A stretch of 64,000 nucleotides of DNA from CAZXYS01 sp964645005 (GTDB taxonomy: Bacteria; Bacteroidota; Ignavibacteria; Kapaibacteriales; UBA2268): contig CAZXYS010000003.1 in assembly GCA_964645005.1 (NCBI GenBank), positions 62,001 to 126,000 on the forward strand, written 5' to 3'. The notes under the pieces are model-generated. The model was not told the DNA's origin, did not search any database, and was given only the letters and a program-made list of their open reading frames with translations. Below, piece after piece: positions 18,813 to 28,181 of the stretch. A program made the translations under genes and the position numbers. Within the stretch, counting starts at the first letter, position 1; each line of letters begins with the position of its first letter.

Positions 18813-20993
18813 TTAAAATAGATTAATCAGTTCTTTGACAGAAGTCACCGGCTGCTCGCATGCATAATTCCGGCAGACGTAGGCAGTGGATTTACCATCT
18901 ACCTGCTCCTGCATCTTCGTAAACTCGGCGATTTCGGCAAGCTTCTCCGGCGAGCCAGCATCGCGAAACAGGATAACGCTGTTAGGCAGGAACTTCTCTC
19001 GGACAGCATCGAGCATCTCCCGCGTCTCAGCGTCAGACGGATCACCGGTAATCACTATCTCGTAGGACGGACCAAACATGAAGTCCGCCGCCGAAGCGAA
19101 GAATGTAAACGCCGACGGCGCAATCGACATACTACGCGCAAAAGCGCCCGCGGATTTATTAATATACGCAGTATATTTCTCGCCGGCAGTGATCTGCCGG
19201 AGCTTGATGAGATTCATCATTGACACCGAATTACCCGACGGAATGGCGCCATCGAAGAACTCCTTACTCCGCGTGATAAGCTTCTCGCTGCTATCCGCGG
19301 AAATATAGAAGCCGCCGTCATTTTCATCGGCAAACTGATCGATCTGCTCATCCGTCAACTCGATCGCTTTTTGCAGGCAGGCAATATCGAAAGAAGCTTC
19401 ATACAGCTCCAGCAGCCCCCACACGAGGAACGCATAATCATCCAGCATCCCCGTTATAGCTGCTTCGCCGCCGCGGAATCTATGAAGCAGCCTGCCATTC
19501 TCTAAGGCGAGCTTGTCGAGCACAAATTTAGCGGCATTCTCGGCAGTCTTGATAAATTCCTCATTGCCGAAGACTGCCCCCGCCTTCGCAAACGCCGCTA
19601 TCATCAAGCCGTTCCAGTCCGTCAGGATCTTATCATCCTTATGCGGATGCACACGATCTTCCCGCACCTCGAATAGCTTCCGGCGCATCTGCTCTATTTT
19701 GCCGGCAAGCTCATCTTTGCTGAGTCCTTGTTTTTCAGCCAGATTCGCCAGCGGCTCGGTCCGATTGAGAATATTCTTACCGCCCGGCAATTCTTCCCCA
19801 GGCTCCTTGAAATTGCCTTCGCCCGTAACATTGAACGCATCGATGAAAATATCCCCATCATCTTCAAGGATCCGCTCAATTTCAGGCTTCTGCCAGACAT
19901 AGAACTTGCCTTCTTCACCTTCGCTGTCCGCATCTTCGGCTGAATAGAAGCCGCCATCCGGTGATGTCATATCCCTCATGACATACTCGAGGATTTCATT
20001 CGCCGGCTTCTTATAGAATTCGTCGCCCGTTGCCTGGAACGCCTCGACAAAAGCGTAAGTCATCAGTGCCTGATCGTAGAGCATCTTCTCGAAGTGGGGC
20101 ACGAGCCACCGTTGATTCGTCGAGTACCTGTGAAAGCCGAATCCGACATGGTCGTAAACGCCGCCCATTCTCATTTCGCGCAGAGTGTGCTCGACCATCT
20201 TCAGGGCATTTTCATCGCCGCTGCGCTTCCAGTACCTCAGCAGAAACAGGAATTTATGCGGCGTAGGGAATTTCGGCGGCGAGCCGAATCCGCCATGCAC
20301 CGTATCATACGAGGAATCGATCTCCCGATAGCATTTATCCAGCGATCTTTCTTCCAGCTTCGACTCATCGGCTTCCAGCCTCACATTTTGCAGGCGATTC
20401 GTAATTTCCTCAGCGGAGCTGTCGATTTTCTCGCGCTGCGTTTCCCACAGGTCTTTCACTCGCGGGATCAGGTCTTTCATCCCTATCCTTCCGTACATAC
20501 TCTCCTTCGGAAAATATGTACCCGCAAAGAAAGGCTTCTTCTCGGGCGTCAGGAAAACAGTCAGAGGCCAGCCGCCGCTGCCGGTAAGCATCTGGCAGAC
20601 ATTCATATAGATAGCGTCAATATCGGGACGCTCTTCCCTATCCACCTTGATATTGACGAAAGCTTCATTCATCATCTCCGCAATCCCGGGATCCTCGAAC
20701 GATTCCCTTTCCATTACATGACACCAGTGACACGTAGAATAGCCGATCGACAGAAAGACAGGTTTATCTTCCTTCTTAGCTTTTTCGAAAGCTTCCTCGC
20801 CCCACGGATACCAGTCCACCGGATTATGCGCATGTTGCAGCAGGTAAGGACTCTTCTCATCGACAAGATGATTCGTATATTGATATGTTTTATCTTCGTT
20901 CATAGATTCACTCTCGTTTTTAATATTACATTTCAAAAAAGTAAGACTCGTTAGAATTGCAATCAGAATTGCACTCAGGAATTTATTTTTCAT
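18813..20993 (-). CDS. YyaL/SSP411-type thioredoxin-domain protein (DUF255)
   Basis: 726 residues. The N-terminus has a hydrophobic segment ([14 protein letters not shown]) followed by Cys22, so it is exported and possibly a lipoprotein, although FLKC is a poor lipobox. The DUF255 thioredoxin-like domain follows: [18 protein letters not shown], then the CHWC active-site motif at 88-91 and [17 protein letters not shown]. The rest is an alpha/alpha six-barrel, as in N-acylglucosamine-epimerase-like folds (for example [11 protein letters not shown]). Length and order fit the YyaL family. The biochemical role of this widespread family is not established; a redox or sugar-related function is guessed. 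Higher GC than the AT-rich cassette next to it. Confidence 0.9.
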   Translation of the reverse strand: MKNKFLSAILIAILTSLTFLKCNIKNESESMNEDKTYQYTNHLVDEKSPYLLQHAHNPVDWYPWGEEAFEKAKKEDKPVFLSIGYSTCHWCHVMERESFEDPGIAEMMNEAFVNIKVDREERPDIDAIYMNVCQMLTGSGGWPLTVFLTPEKKPFFAGTYFPKESMYGRIGMKDLIPRVKDLWETQREKIDSSAEEITNRLQNVRLEADESKLEERSLDKCYREIDSSYDTVHGGFGSPPKFPTPHKFLFLLRYWKRSGDENALKMVEHTLREMRMGGVYDHVGFGFHRYSTNQRWLVPHFEKMLYDQALMTYAFVEAFQATGDEFYKKPANEILEYVMRDMTSPDGGFYSAEDADSEGEEGKFYVWQKPEIERILEDDGDIFIDAFNVTGEGNFKEPGEELPGGKNILNRTEPLANLAEKQGLSKDELAGKIEQMRRKLFEVREDRVHPHKDDKILTDWNGLMIAAFAKAGAVFGNEEFIKTAENAAKFVLDKLALENGRLLHRFRGGEAAITGMLDDYAFLVWGLLELYEASFDIACLQKAIELTDEQIDQFADENDGGFYISADSSEKLITRSKEFFDGAIPSGNSVSMMNLIKLRQITAGEKYTAYINKSAGAFARSMSIAPSAFTFFASAADFMFGPSYEIVITGDPSDAETREMLDAVREKFLPNSVILFRDAGSPEKLAEIAEFTKMQEQVDGKSTAYVCRNYACEQPVTSVKELINLF

Positions 20994-21367
20994 AGAAGTA
21001 TTGCCTACAATTTATTTTACTTTGATGGAGAAGCGGGGATAATATTTTAAGCAACGTTAACCGCCCCAATAAATTGGACTATGAGTTAAGTAAAGCATTA
21101 TATAGATAATATTATTTATGCAGATGTTTATATTATTATGATATGATTCTTTGATGATAAATAATTACCGATAGTCATAGTACGAATAACTCTACTGGCA
21201 CTGCGCCCAGTTGCTGCACCATATCCCACGAATCGCATTCCGGACTCTCACTGCCGGATCGTGTATTTTCCTAATTTTAAAATTTCCGGATCATATATTA
21301 AATTCAATTATGATGAACTTATATTCGTCAATTGGTTTAAATTATAAAAAAATAAATTAACTTTTAG
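20994..21367. other. Divergent intergenic region, no feature recognised
   Basis: 374 bp between two divergent genes, so it should hold both promoters. I see no repeat copy, hairpin with U-run, or open frame worth reporting. Confidence 0.5.
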
Positions 21368-22684
21368 ATGGGAAAAAAAATATTATCAGGTAAAAGATTA
21401 TTATTCGCTGCTATTTTCGGAGCAGTATTAAATTTTTTAGTTGTGATCGTAAGTTACCTCTTGATAGAGGGGTACTCCCACAAATTTGTCTATAACTCGA
21501 TAAATGATTTACCCAAAAATAAGGTTGGTGTAGTACTTGGTACAAGCCGTTATCTGCCTGACGGCAGGAAGAATCTTTTTTTCCACAACAGAATGAATGC
21601 CGCTGCTGAACTATACAAAGCAGGAAAAGTGAATTTTATCATAGTAAGTGGAGATAATTCAGTAGCTTATTACAACGAACCGAAAGAGATGAAGAAAGAG
21701 ATAATAAAGCGCGGTGTTCCCGAATCCAAGATCTATCAGGATTATGCAGGATTCAGAACATTGGATGCAGTGATTCGCGCTAAAGAGATATTCGGTCAGG
21801 ATAAATTCACGGTTATCTCTCAGGAATTTCATAACGAAAGGGCAATTTATCTTGCCAGACATAAAGGCATCGAAGCCATAGGATTCAATGCAAAAAAAGT
21901 ACCCGCTTATGCAGGCTTCAAGACTCATGTAAGAGAATATTTTGCCCGTGTGAAAGTATTTCTTGATCTTCTAACAATGAAGCAGCCGAAATTTTTAGGC
22001 GAAAAAATTGAGATACGTGATAAATCACTACAAGAACAACTGAATGAAAAAAAAGAGAATTTCCTGGAAACTGCCTCTGCTGATTTGATAAAAATTTACG
22101 AAGAGGGGATTGAGCAGGCAGCCAATTCAGGCGTCCTTGAAACAGCCTTAAGAGAGGGAGACAAGATTCCTGAATTCAAACTTCCTAATATAAATGGGAA
22201 AATAATCAGCGTCAAAAACCTGTTAAAACAAGGACCGATAGTATTATTATGGTATCGCGGCGGCTGGTGCCCTTACTGCAGCATTCAGCTAAGGACTTAT
22301 AATGAATATTTACAGGAATTCAAAAAATTTGATGTCAGATTAGTAGCTATCAGTCCTGAACAACCTGAATATTCAGAGAAAACCAGCGACAGACATGATT
22401 TGGGTTTTACAATTTTGAGCGACAAGGGCAATAAAGCAGCTAAGAAGTTTGGTATTGCCTACAAGCTGCCCGACAAAGTAATCGAGAAATATAATAAAAA
22501 CTTCGATCTTACGGCATACAATGCTGACAAATCTTATACACTCCCTCTGGCGGTGACATATTTAGTAGACGCAGCAGGAGTGATTCAATATTCCTTCGTT
22601 AAAGCTGACTACAGGAAAAGAGCTGAACCATCGGAAGTACTTGCTGCATGCAGGGAATTACACGATAATACTCGATCTAACTGA
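21368..22684 (+). CDS. Fusion of SanA/DUF218 membrane domain and AhpC/TSA peroxiredoxin-like domain
   Basis: 438 residues in one uninterrupted frame. Residues 12-34 form a transmembrane helix; 50-205 match the SanA (vancomycin high-temperature exclusion) branch of DUF218 (VGVVLGTSRYLPDGRKNLFF, FIIVSGDN, FRTLDAVIRAKEIFG, VISQEFHNERAIYLA). A coiled linker (215-260) leads to a peroxiredoxin-like thioredoxin fold at 262-432 with RGGWCPYCSIQLRTY (Cys301, Cys304) and VTYLVDAAGVIQYSFV. SanA-type proteins affect envelope permeability; AhpC/TSA-like proteins reduce peroxides or disulfides. The two parts are normally separate genes; the join suggests an envelope-anchored thiol enzyme. The DUF454 gene follows after 3 bp, so the two are co-transcribed. 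Confidence 0.85.
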   Translation: MGKKILSGKRLLFAAIFGAVLNFLVVIVSYLLIEGYSHKFVYNSINDLPKNKVGVVLGTSRYLPDGRKNLFFHNRMNAAAELYKAGKVNFIIVSGDNSVAYYNEPKEMKKEIIKRGVPESKIYQDYAGFRTLDAVIRAKEIFGQDKFTVISQEFHNERAIYLARHKGIEAIGFNAKKVPAYAGFKTHVREYFARVKVFLDLLTMKQPKFLGEKIEIRDKSLQEQLNEKKENFLETASADLIKIYEEGIEQAANSGVLETALREGDKIPEFKLPNINGKIISVKNLLKQGPIVLLWYRGGWCPYCSIQLRTYNEYLQEFKKFDVRLVAISPEQPEYSEKTSDRHDLGFTILSDKGNKAAKKFGIAYKLPDKVIEKYNKNFDLTAYNADKSYTLPLAVTYLVDAAGVIQYSFVKADYRKRAEPSEVLAACRELHDNTRSN

Positions 22685-22687
22685 ATT

Positions 22688-23086
22688 ATGGAGCCGAAAA
22701 CAAAACAGCATGTACATAACAAACTTGTAAGATGGCTGTTGGTTACAGCGGGCAGCTTCAGTGTTTTCCTCGGAGTTCTTGGAATATTTTTTCCGTTGCT
22801 GCCTACTACACCCTTCCTGCTTTTAGCAGCCGCCTGCTTTATCCGGAGTTCCGATAAATTTTACAATAAGCTTATAACTAATAAATATCTTGGCAAATAT
22901 ATCCACGATTACCGTGAGAAGAAAGGCATGGATTCGCGTGCAAAGATCACTTCAATATCCGTACTATGGATAACAATATTAAGCACTTCTATCTGGGCGG
23001 TTGATGAATGGTGGATAAGAATGCTGCTTTTTGTGATTGCTGTCAGCGTAACTATACATTTATTAAAGCTCCGAACCATTCAATGA
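22688..23086 (+). CDS. DUF454 (YbaN-like) inner-membrane protein
   Basis: 132 residues with the family pattern: RWLLVTAGSFSVFLGVLGIF, then FPLLPTTPFLLLAAACF and FIRSSDKFYNKLITNKYLG, and two more hydrophobic helices at the C-terminus. Small integral membrane proteins of unknown function. It starts 3 bp after the SanA-peroxiredoxin stop, so it is very likely translated from the same message. Confidence 0.9.
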   Translation: MEPKTKQHVHNKLVRWLLVTAGSFSVFLGVLGIFFPLLPTTPFLLLAAACFIRSSDKFYNKLITNKYLGKYIHDYREKKGMDSRAKITSISVLWITILSTSIWAVDEWWIRMLLFVIAVSVTIHLLKLRTIQ

Positions 23087-23230
23087 TAGAAGCGTTGGAG
23101 GTCAAGTGTTTATATCTCGTCAATTCAATTTATTTCTTCTTGCCGTACAGTTTATCATCTGCTTTCAGCTTTTCATATCTTTTGGTGATCTCAATAAAAA
23201 TGGCAATGTTTGATTATATTCAAATAATAA

Positions 23231-23257
23231 TCCCACGCATTTTACAAACACGCGGGA
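23231..23257 (-). terminator. Probable intrinsic terminator downstream of tRNA-CAU
   Basis: On the minus strand TCCCGCG pairs with CGTGGGA (7 pairs, one G-U) across a T/A-rich loop, followed by TTATTATTT. It lies 8 bp beyond the 3' end of the tRNA. Confidence 0.55.
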
Positions 23258-23264
23258 AGTTATG

Positions 23265-23338
23265 TACCGGAGGAGAGATTTGAACTCCCGACACTCGGAT
23301 TATGATTCCGATGCTCTAACCAACTGAGCTACTCCGGC
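23265..23338 (-). tRNA. tRNA with CAU anticodon (Met, or Ile2 if lysidine-modified)
   Basis: Reading the minus strand: acceptor GCCGGAG/CTCCGGT (G-U at the first pair), D arm with TAGCTCAGTTGGTTAGAGC, anticodon stem TCGGA/TCCGA with loop ATCATAA (anticodon CAT), short variable GTGTC, T arm GGGAG-TTCAAAT-CTCTC. CCA is not encoded. The first pair being G-U rather than a mismatch argues against an initiator; elongator Met and Ile2 cannot be separated by eye. Confidence 0.93.
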
Positions 23339-23367
23339 GAAAAGAACGATTGCAAAATTAAATAATA

Positions 23368-23979
23368 TTATTGACTTTCTAAAAGTTTTTTTAATTCGTC
23401 GCGCAAATTAGCAGCTTTTTCGTAATCTTCTTCCTGGATAGCTTTGTCGAGCAGCTGCTGCAGGTGTTCAGCCCGGGATTTAGGTGTTTGTGGTTTTTCA
23501 TCTTCAGGTTCGCTTTGTTTTTTCATGAATTGTAAGTCATCGTCCATATTTTCCATGAAATCATCATCTTCTTCTTCCTGAGGTATCAGCCCTGTCTCAT
23601 TCAAAATGTCCGAATTAACAAATATCGGCACGCTGCACCTGACAGCAAGGGCGATTGCATCACTTGGGCGTGCATCGAGATCCATCTCCGGTGAATCGAA
23701 CATTAGTTTCGCGTAAAAAGTACCGTCTCGTAGCTCATTTATATAGACTTCCTCCAATTTAGTCCCAAATGAATCTATCATTGACTTTAGCAGGTCATGA
23801 GTCATTGGACGCGGTGGCACAACTCCTTCCATCTCAAGCGCGATTGCCTGTGCCTCGAAAGCACCTATAATAATAGGCAATCTGCGGCTGCCTTCTGTTT
23901 CTTTTAAAATGAGTGCGTATGCATTGTTGCTTGCCGGGCTCGCTGATAATCCTAAAACTACTAGTTGTATCTTATCCAT
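23368..23979 (-). CDS. Bifunctional nuclease (DUF151) family protein with C-terminal UVR motif
   Basis: 203 residues. The DUF151 domain occupies about 1-130 (LVVLGLSASPASNNAYALIL, LPIIIGAFEAQAIALEMEG, RPMTHDLL, ARPSDAIALAVR). An acidic linker follows, then a UvrB/C-type UVR motif at about 168-203 (LLDKAIQEEDYEKAANLRDE). Members have reported RNase and DNase activity in plants and occur widely in bacteria; the fused UVR motif suggests a protein-protein contact. Monocistronic, just downstream of the tRNA on the same strand. Confidence 0.9.
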   Translation of the reverse strand: MDKIQLVVLGLSASPASNNAYALILKETEGSRRLPIIIGAFEAQAIALEMEGVVPPRPMTHDLLKSMIDSFGTKLEEVYINELRDGTFYAKLMFDSPEMDLDARPSDAIALAVRCSVPIFVNSDILNETGLIPQEEEDDDFMENMDDDLQFMKKQSEPEDEKPQTPKSRAEHLQQLLDKAIQEEDYEKAANLRDELKKLLESQ

Positions 23980-24338
23980 AAATAACTTCTAATCTTTTTT
24001 ATAAAAACGTCTTATTTTTTTTTAAGAATCAGTTTTTTAGACTTACACCCTCCCTAATTATTTTATTAAATCTAATGTTTATAAAAGTTTACAATATTAT
24101 TCAACAATTAAGTTTTACTTTTTATAGTAAACGTAAAGAATCCACATTAATTATGAATTTTCTTCTGTCAATTTAATAAAAGTGATCAATAATTAAAAGT
24201 ATTTAGTTCAATTAATACTTGTCAGAAGTAATTTTATAGTTATAAAAATCCGTTCCCGGAGTATTCACGGGAACGGCTGCAATTAAAACTTGCTCTTAAA
24301 CAAATATGTTTATTCACGTTCAAAAAGGAAAGAACTTT
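23980..24338. other. Intergenic region between DegQ and DUF151 genes
   Basis: 359 bp, strongly AT-rich. It holds the DegQ terminator (24250-24276) and presumably the DUF151 gene promoter near 23990-24100. Nothing else recognised. Confidence 0.5.
24250..24276 (-). terminator. Intrinsic terminator of the DegQ-type protease gene
   Basis: Perfect 9-bp stem (CCGTTCCCG with CGGGAACGG), 9-nt loop, followed on the minus strand by ATTTTTAT. It lies about 60 bp after the stop at 24339. Confidence 0.88.
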
Positions 24339-25862
24339 TTAACTGGGTATTTCAATAGCTACTACCCTGAATGAATCCTTATATTTCACCTGCAGGAGAA
24401 TCGCTTCCCCTTTGTCTTTGTTTTCTATAATTTCCTTCAATTCCTTTGGAGATTTAACATCCTTGCGATCGGCTTTGACAATCACACCGTTTGGCATCAA
24501 GCCTCTCTCTGCTGCGGGGCTAAATCTTTTCACAGAAGATATGAATGCCCCGTTTTCCACCCGCAGCGCTTCCTTAACTTCCTTATCTACTGGTTCAACC
24601 TTAAAGCCCAGCTTCTCAAACTTAACAGGCTCCAGACCTGAGGGCTTATCAGTGTTGCCGCCTTTTTGGGGCTGAACATCCGCAAATCCTTCTTCATCTC
24701 GGGGCTGCAATGTAACAGTTTTATATATTTTCTTCCCATTGCGCCAAATAGTGAGTTTGACTTCATCACCTGCGCGACGGAGAACTATCTCACTTTGAAG
24801 CTCGTTAGATGTTTCCACCTTCTTGCCGTCGAGTTCCAGAATTATATCGCCCGGTTCCAGTCCAGCCTTTTCTGCGGGGCTTCTATCGAGCACATTCTGC
24901 ACCATCACGCCGCTGACTGCTTCCAGACCGGCTGCTTTGGCATCAGTCTCATCCACAGTCGTTATACTTATACCAATATAACCGCGATCGATCTCACCGT
25001 CCTCGATAAGGTCTTCAACTACTGCACGAACAAGGTCAACAGGAATGGCAAAACCATAACCTATGTATGTACCGGTACGTGTTGCGATAGCAGTATTGAT
25101 ACCAACAAGACTGCCATGCATATTGAAAAGACCGCCGCCGCTGTTACCCGGATTGATAGCCGCATCAGTCTGAATGTAATTCTCCACAGCGTACCTGCTT
25201 CGATTTAGCGCATTTAATCCTCCGCGCCCTATAGCACTGATTATTCCCATTGTTATAGTGGAATTCAAGCCAAGTGGATTGCCAATAGCGAGAACAAGAT
25301 TACCTAATTGCACCTTATCCATATCAGCAAAATGAACGGCAGGAAGATCCTCCGCGTCAATTTTAAGCAGAGCGAGGTCGGTCAGCGGATCAGTACCCAC
25401 AAGCTCTGCGTCTTTGAAAACTTTTTTATCGTAGGTTTTTATTGTTATGCCGTCATCCACAGCGTGCTCAACAACGTGGTTATTAGTGACAATATATCCA
25501 TCCTCAGAGATGATTACTCCTGAACCATTAGCCTCTGAGCGTCGTTTTTCGGGCATCTCTTCATCAGGATCACCAAAGTGTCTGAAAAACTCTCTGAATT
25601 CTTCTCTGAATGGGCTTTGAGTACTTGTTTCAACCTCTACCCTGATGCTGACTACTGTCGGTTTTACTGCATTGCTGACATTGTTAAAAGCTCTATTAAC
25701 TGCATCTGCTCCAGGTGCTATTTCCACCGGCGCTTCGGCTGTGCCGTATTCATCAGCTAATAGATTTGATACCGAATCCGGGCTGAAATGCGAAATCAAT
25801 AAGATTCCGATCACCATTCCTAATCCAAGTAATCCAATAGCTGCCAAAATGTTACGTTTCAT
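24339..25862 (-). CDS. DegQ/HtrA-type periplasmic serine protease with two PDZ domains
   Basis: Start placed at ATG 25862, which follows GAGGCGGGC on the minus strand; the frame runs 8 codons further up. The protein begins MKRNILAAIGLLGLGMVIGI, a signal anchor. The trypsin-like domain has His129 (TNNHVVEH), Asp162 (TDLALLKID) and Ser241 (GNSGGGLFN). Two PDZ domains follow (GYIGISITTVDETDAKAAGL and a second around LGFKVEPV). About 507 residues, normal for DegP/Q/Do. It degrades or refolds misfolded envelope proteins. A strong terminator follows the gene. Confidence 0.95.
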   Translation of the reverse strand: MKRNILAAIGLLGLGMVIGILLISHFSPDSVSNLLADEYGTAEAPVEIAPGADAVNRAFNNVSNAVKPTVVSIRVEVETSTQSPFREEFREFFRHFGDPDEEMPEKRRSEANGSGVIISEDGYIVTNNHVVEHAVDDGITIKTYDKKVFKDAELVGTDPLTDLALLKIDAEDLPAVHFADMDKVQLGNLVLAIGNPLGLNSTITMGIISAIGRGGLNALNRSRYAVENYIQTDAAINPGNSGGGLFNMHGSLVGINTAIATRTGTYIGYGFAIPVDLVRAVVEDLIEDGEIDRGYIGISITTVDETDAKAAGLEAVSGVMVQNVLDRSPAEKAGLEPGDIILELDGKKVETSNELQSEIVLRRAGDEVKLTIWRNGKKIYKTVTLQPRDEEGFADVQPQKGGNTDKPSGLEPVKFEKLGFKVEPVDKEVKEALRVENGAFISSVKRFSPAAERGLMPNGVIVKADRKDVKSPKELKEIIENKDKGEAILLQVKYKDSFRVVAIEIPS

Positions 25863-26136
25863 GCCCGCCTCTATAAAATTATACATTTTTATCAGAATTT
25901 AAATAAAAAACGAAGTAAGTTTTAAATTCTTGTTGTATGTGAATATTGATTATATGGTATAATACGTAAGAATATGAAATTGTTGCAAAAGTTCCGAAGA
26001 TATAAACGTTTTAAATTATTTACGCTATTATGGATTTACCACGTGAATCATTTCTTACTATTTGATTAATTTATTTGGGAGAAATTCGTATTTTAATTGA
26101 AATTATAGTTTTCGAATTAATAAACAAGGAATTAAA

Positions 26137-26496
26137 ATGGGAATGACACAAGTTAGAATGTACGTAAAGCCAAGCCGCACTCATAAAAAGTCAATTGAAA
26201 TAGATTTTCTGGTCGATTCCGGGGCTTTTTATAGCCTTGTGCCTTCAAAGGATCTGAAAAAACTTGGCATAAAGTCTTACAGAGAAATGGATTTTGCCCT
26301 GGCTGACGGCACCATTATTAATCGTCAACTCGGAGATGCCTATTTCGAATATCAGGGCAATGGCGGTGCAGCACCCGTTATCTTTGGGGAGGAAGGCGAT
26401 GAACCTTTACTTGGCGTAACCACGCTGGAAAGTCTCGGACTGATGCTCGATCCATTCAAGCGCAAATTAATACCTATGAGAATGTTATTAGCCTGA
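26137..26496 (+). CDS. Small retroviral-type (clan AA) aspartic protease
   Basis: 119 residues. One aspartic-protease signature VDSGAFYSLVP (Asp27-Ser-Gly-Ala) near the N-terminus and the second conserved stretch PLLGVTTLESLGLMLDP near the C-terminus. Being single-domain, it would need to dimerise like retropepsins. Bacterial members are widespread; substrates are mostly unknown. Just upstream of mnmA (about 80 bp), same strand. No signal peptide, so probably cytoplasmic. Confidence 0.85.
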   Translation: MGMTQVRMYVKPSRTHKKSIEIDFLVDSGAFYSLVPSKDLKKLGIKSYREMDFALADGTIINRQLGDAYFEYQGNGGAAPVIFGEEGDEPLLGVTTLESLGLMLDPFKRKLIPMRMLLA

Positions 26497-26575
26497 GTTA
26501 TCCTTTTAAAACAATATATATTTAAGCTTATCGATATTTACTTCGTTAATATGTAACGAAGTAACTCATAAAACT

Positions 26576-27631
26576 ATGAAAATTGCACATTTATTCTCCG
26601 GCGGAGTCGATTCTTCAACAGCCCTGAAGCTATTAAAAGATCAGGGACAAGACGTAACCGCATTCTATCTGAAAATATGGCTCGAAGAAGAAATGGCTTT
26701 CATTGGCGATTGTCCCTGGGAAGAGGACCTCGAATACGTCCGCAAAACCTGCGACCAGCTTGATGTTCCGCTCGAAATAATCAATATGCAGCGCGAATAT
26801 TATGATCGTGTAGTTGAATATGCCATTTCTGAGCTTAAACAGGGAAGAACCCCCAGTCCGGATATCATGTGCAATCGCAGCATCAAATTCGGTCTTTTCC
26901 TGGATAATATAGATTTCGATTATGACATGGTCTCTTCCGGTCATTACGCTCAGATAGAGAAAAATAGCGGTAGATATTACCTGAAGCAATCTCCTGATCC
27001 CGTAAAAGACCAGACCTATTTCCTGACTTACCTCGACCAAAAACAGCTAAGCAGGATTCTATTCCCAATTGGCAAATATTCAAAAGAAGAAGTCAGAAAA
27101 ATGGCTTTAGAGTTTGACCTCCCCACCAAAAACCGTAAGGACAGCCAGGGAATTTGCTTCCTCGGCAAGATAAAATACAACGATTTCGTGAAATTCCATC
27201 TCGGCGAAAAAAAGGGAGATATCATAGACATCGAAACAGGCGAAAAATATGCAGAGCATAATGGTTACTGGTACTATACCATTGGTCAAAGGCAGGGCAT
27301 AGGACTTGGCGGGGGTCCCTGGTATGTTGCCAAGAAAGACATTGAGAATAACATAATATATATCACCCGAGATAAAACAAGCTTTCAGGTACCTCGCGAT
27401 AAGTTTGGCGTTAACAGTATAAACTGGATACCATCAGCACCTTCACATTCAGATCTGCAAGTGAAACTGCGCCACGGTCCCAACAAGTACAACTGCGAAG
27501 TCAAGCTAAGCAACTCAAAACACGCCACAGTAAATCTCGAACAAACCGATGACGGCATAGCCCCGGGGCAGTTTTCTATCTTTTACGATGGTGATTACTG
27601 CATCGGTGGCGGCGTTATCCACTTTATTTAA
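26576..27631 (+). CDS. mnmA: tRNA-specific 2-thiouridylase MnmA
   Basis: 351 residues. The ATP pyrophosphatase P-loop SGGVDSS is at 8-14. The catalytic cysteines are Cys99 (PDIMCNRSIKFG) and Cys194 (SQGICFLG), with the family motifs SGHYAQIE, KDQTYFL and TIGQRQGIGLGGGPWYV. By family knowledge it adds sulfur at position 2 of the wobble uridine of tRNA Lys, Glu and Gln using sulfur relayed from a cysteine desulfurase. A class V aminotransferase of desulfurase type is encoded at 30970-32448, but the link is speculative. Confidence 0.96.
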   Translation: MKIAHLFSGGVDSSTALKLLKDQGQDVTAFYLKIWLEEEMAFIGDCPWEEDLEYVRKTCDQLDVPLEIINMQREYYDRVVEYAISELKQGRTPSPDIMCNRSIKFGLFLDNIDFDYDMVSSGHYAQIEKNSGRYYLKQSPDPVKDQTYFLTYLDQKQLSRILFPIGKYSKEEVRKMALEFDLPTKNRKDSQGICFLGKIKYNDFVKFHLGEKKGDIIDIETGEKYAEHNGYWYYTIGQRQGIGLGGGPWYVAKKDIENNIIYITRDKTSFQVPRDKFGVNSINWIPSAPSHSDLQVKLRHGPNKYNCEVKLSNSKHATVNLEQTDDGIAPGQFSIFYDGDYCIGGGVIHFI

Positions 27632-27634
27632 TTT

Positions 27635-27797
27635 GAAAAATTCAATAGAAGAATTCCCTCATTTCTAAATCCCTTCTCCCAAAGAGGGAAGGGACTTTCA
27701 AGATAGTAAAAAATTCTTACCGGGGCTGACTCATAAGTGGGAAAATCTCGGAAATGTAATATTTTAGTAAAATCAATGATTTCTATTGAAATATCCT
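27635..27797. repeat. Divergent dispersed repeat family B, copy 3
   Basis: Bounded by TTCAATAGAA at 27641-27650 and its inverse TTCTATTGAA at 27781-27790. The inside retains CCCTTCTCCCAAAGAGGGAAGGG and the TTTTAGTAAAATCAATGATT stretch that parallels TGTTAGTAAAATAAATGAGT in copy 1. It starts right after the mnmA stop. Confidence 0.55.
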
Positions 27798-27852
27798 ATA
27801 TAAACCTATAAAGATTTGCACTTACAAAAGTGTTTGATGGGATTCTTCACTA

Positions 27853-27908
27853 CACCATGCTAAAGCAGGATTTCGCTTCGCTCAACTTTGTTTCGTTAGA
27901 ATGGCGTA
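27853..27908. repeat. Dispersed repeat family D, copy 2
   Basis: CACTACACCATGCTAAAGCAGGATTTCGCTTCG-type sequence followed by CTTTGTTTCGTTAGAATGG resembles the second half of the element at 58750-58874. No coding potential. Confidence 0.5.
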
Positions 27909-27937
27909 TATGGAAGAGCTTCATCCTGTATAAATGA

Positions 27938-27976
27938 AAAGCCCGGCGCAATTTAATTAAACCGCTGCCGGGCTTT
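27938..27976. terminator. Strong 10-bp hairpin, possible bidirectional terminator
   Basis: AAAGCCCGGC pairs perfectly with GCCGGGCTTT around a 19-nt loop. The tail on either side is short: TTTT-CATTTAT on the minus strand. It lies about 200 bp beyond the serine hydrolase stop (minus) and about 300 bp beyond mnmA (plus), so it may terminate either. The remainder up to 28181 shows nothing. Confidence 0.5.
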
Positions 27977-28181
27977 GTCCCCATGTATACCCCAAAAATT
28001 TAAAAGAACGTTTATCAAAACTACTATACTATCTACAATGGCTGTGCCAATAAATTTATTAGTTTTTACTAATAATTATAAGTTTTTGGAAATTATGCGA
28101 TTATATATTTATAAAAAAATTTGGTCTTATAATGTGACAGGAAAAATCCTCGGAGTTCCGTGGATTGCCACGAGGGATTTG

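Noticed and set aside
20094..20954. Long plus-strand open frame opposite the YyaL-type gene
   Set aside because: Antisense shadow of a well-supported gene; its translation has no domain or normal composition.
23130..23207. C-terminal gene remnant on the minus strand (FIEITKRYEKLKADDKLYGK)
   Set aside because: Reads like a protein tail but is only 25 codons with a stop just upstream and no start; cannot be told from chance.
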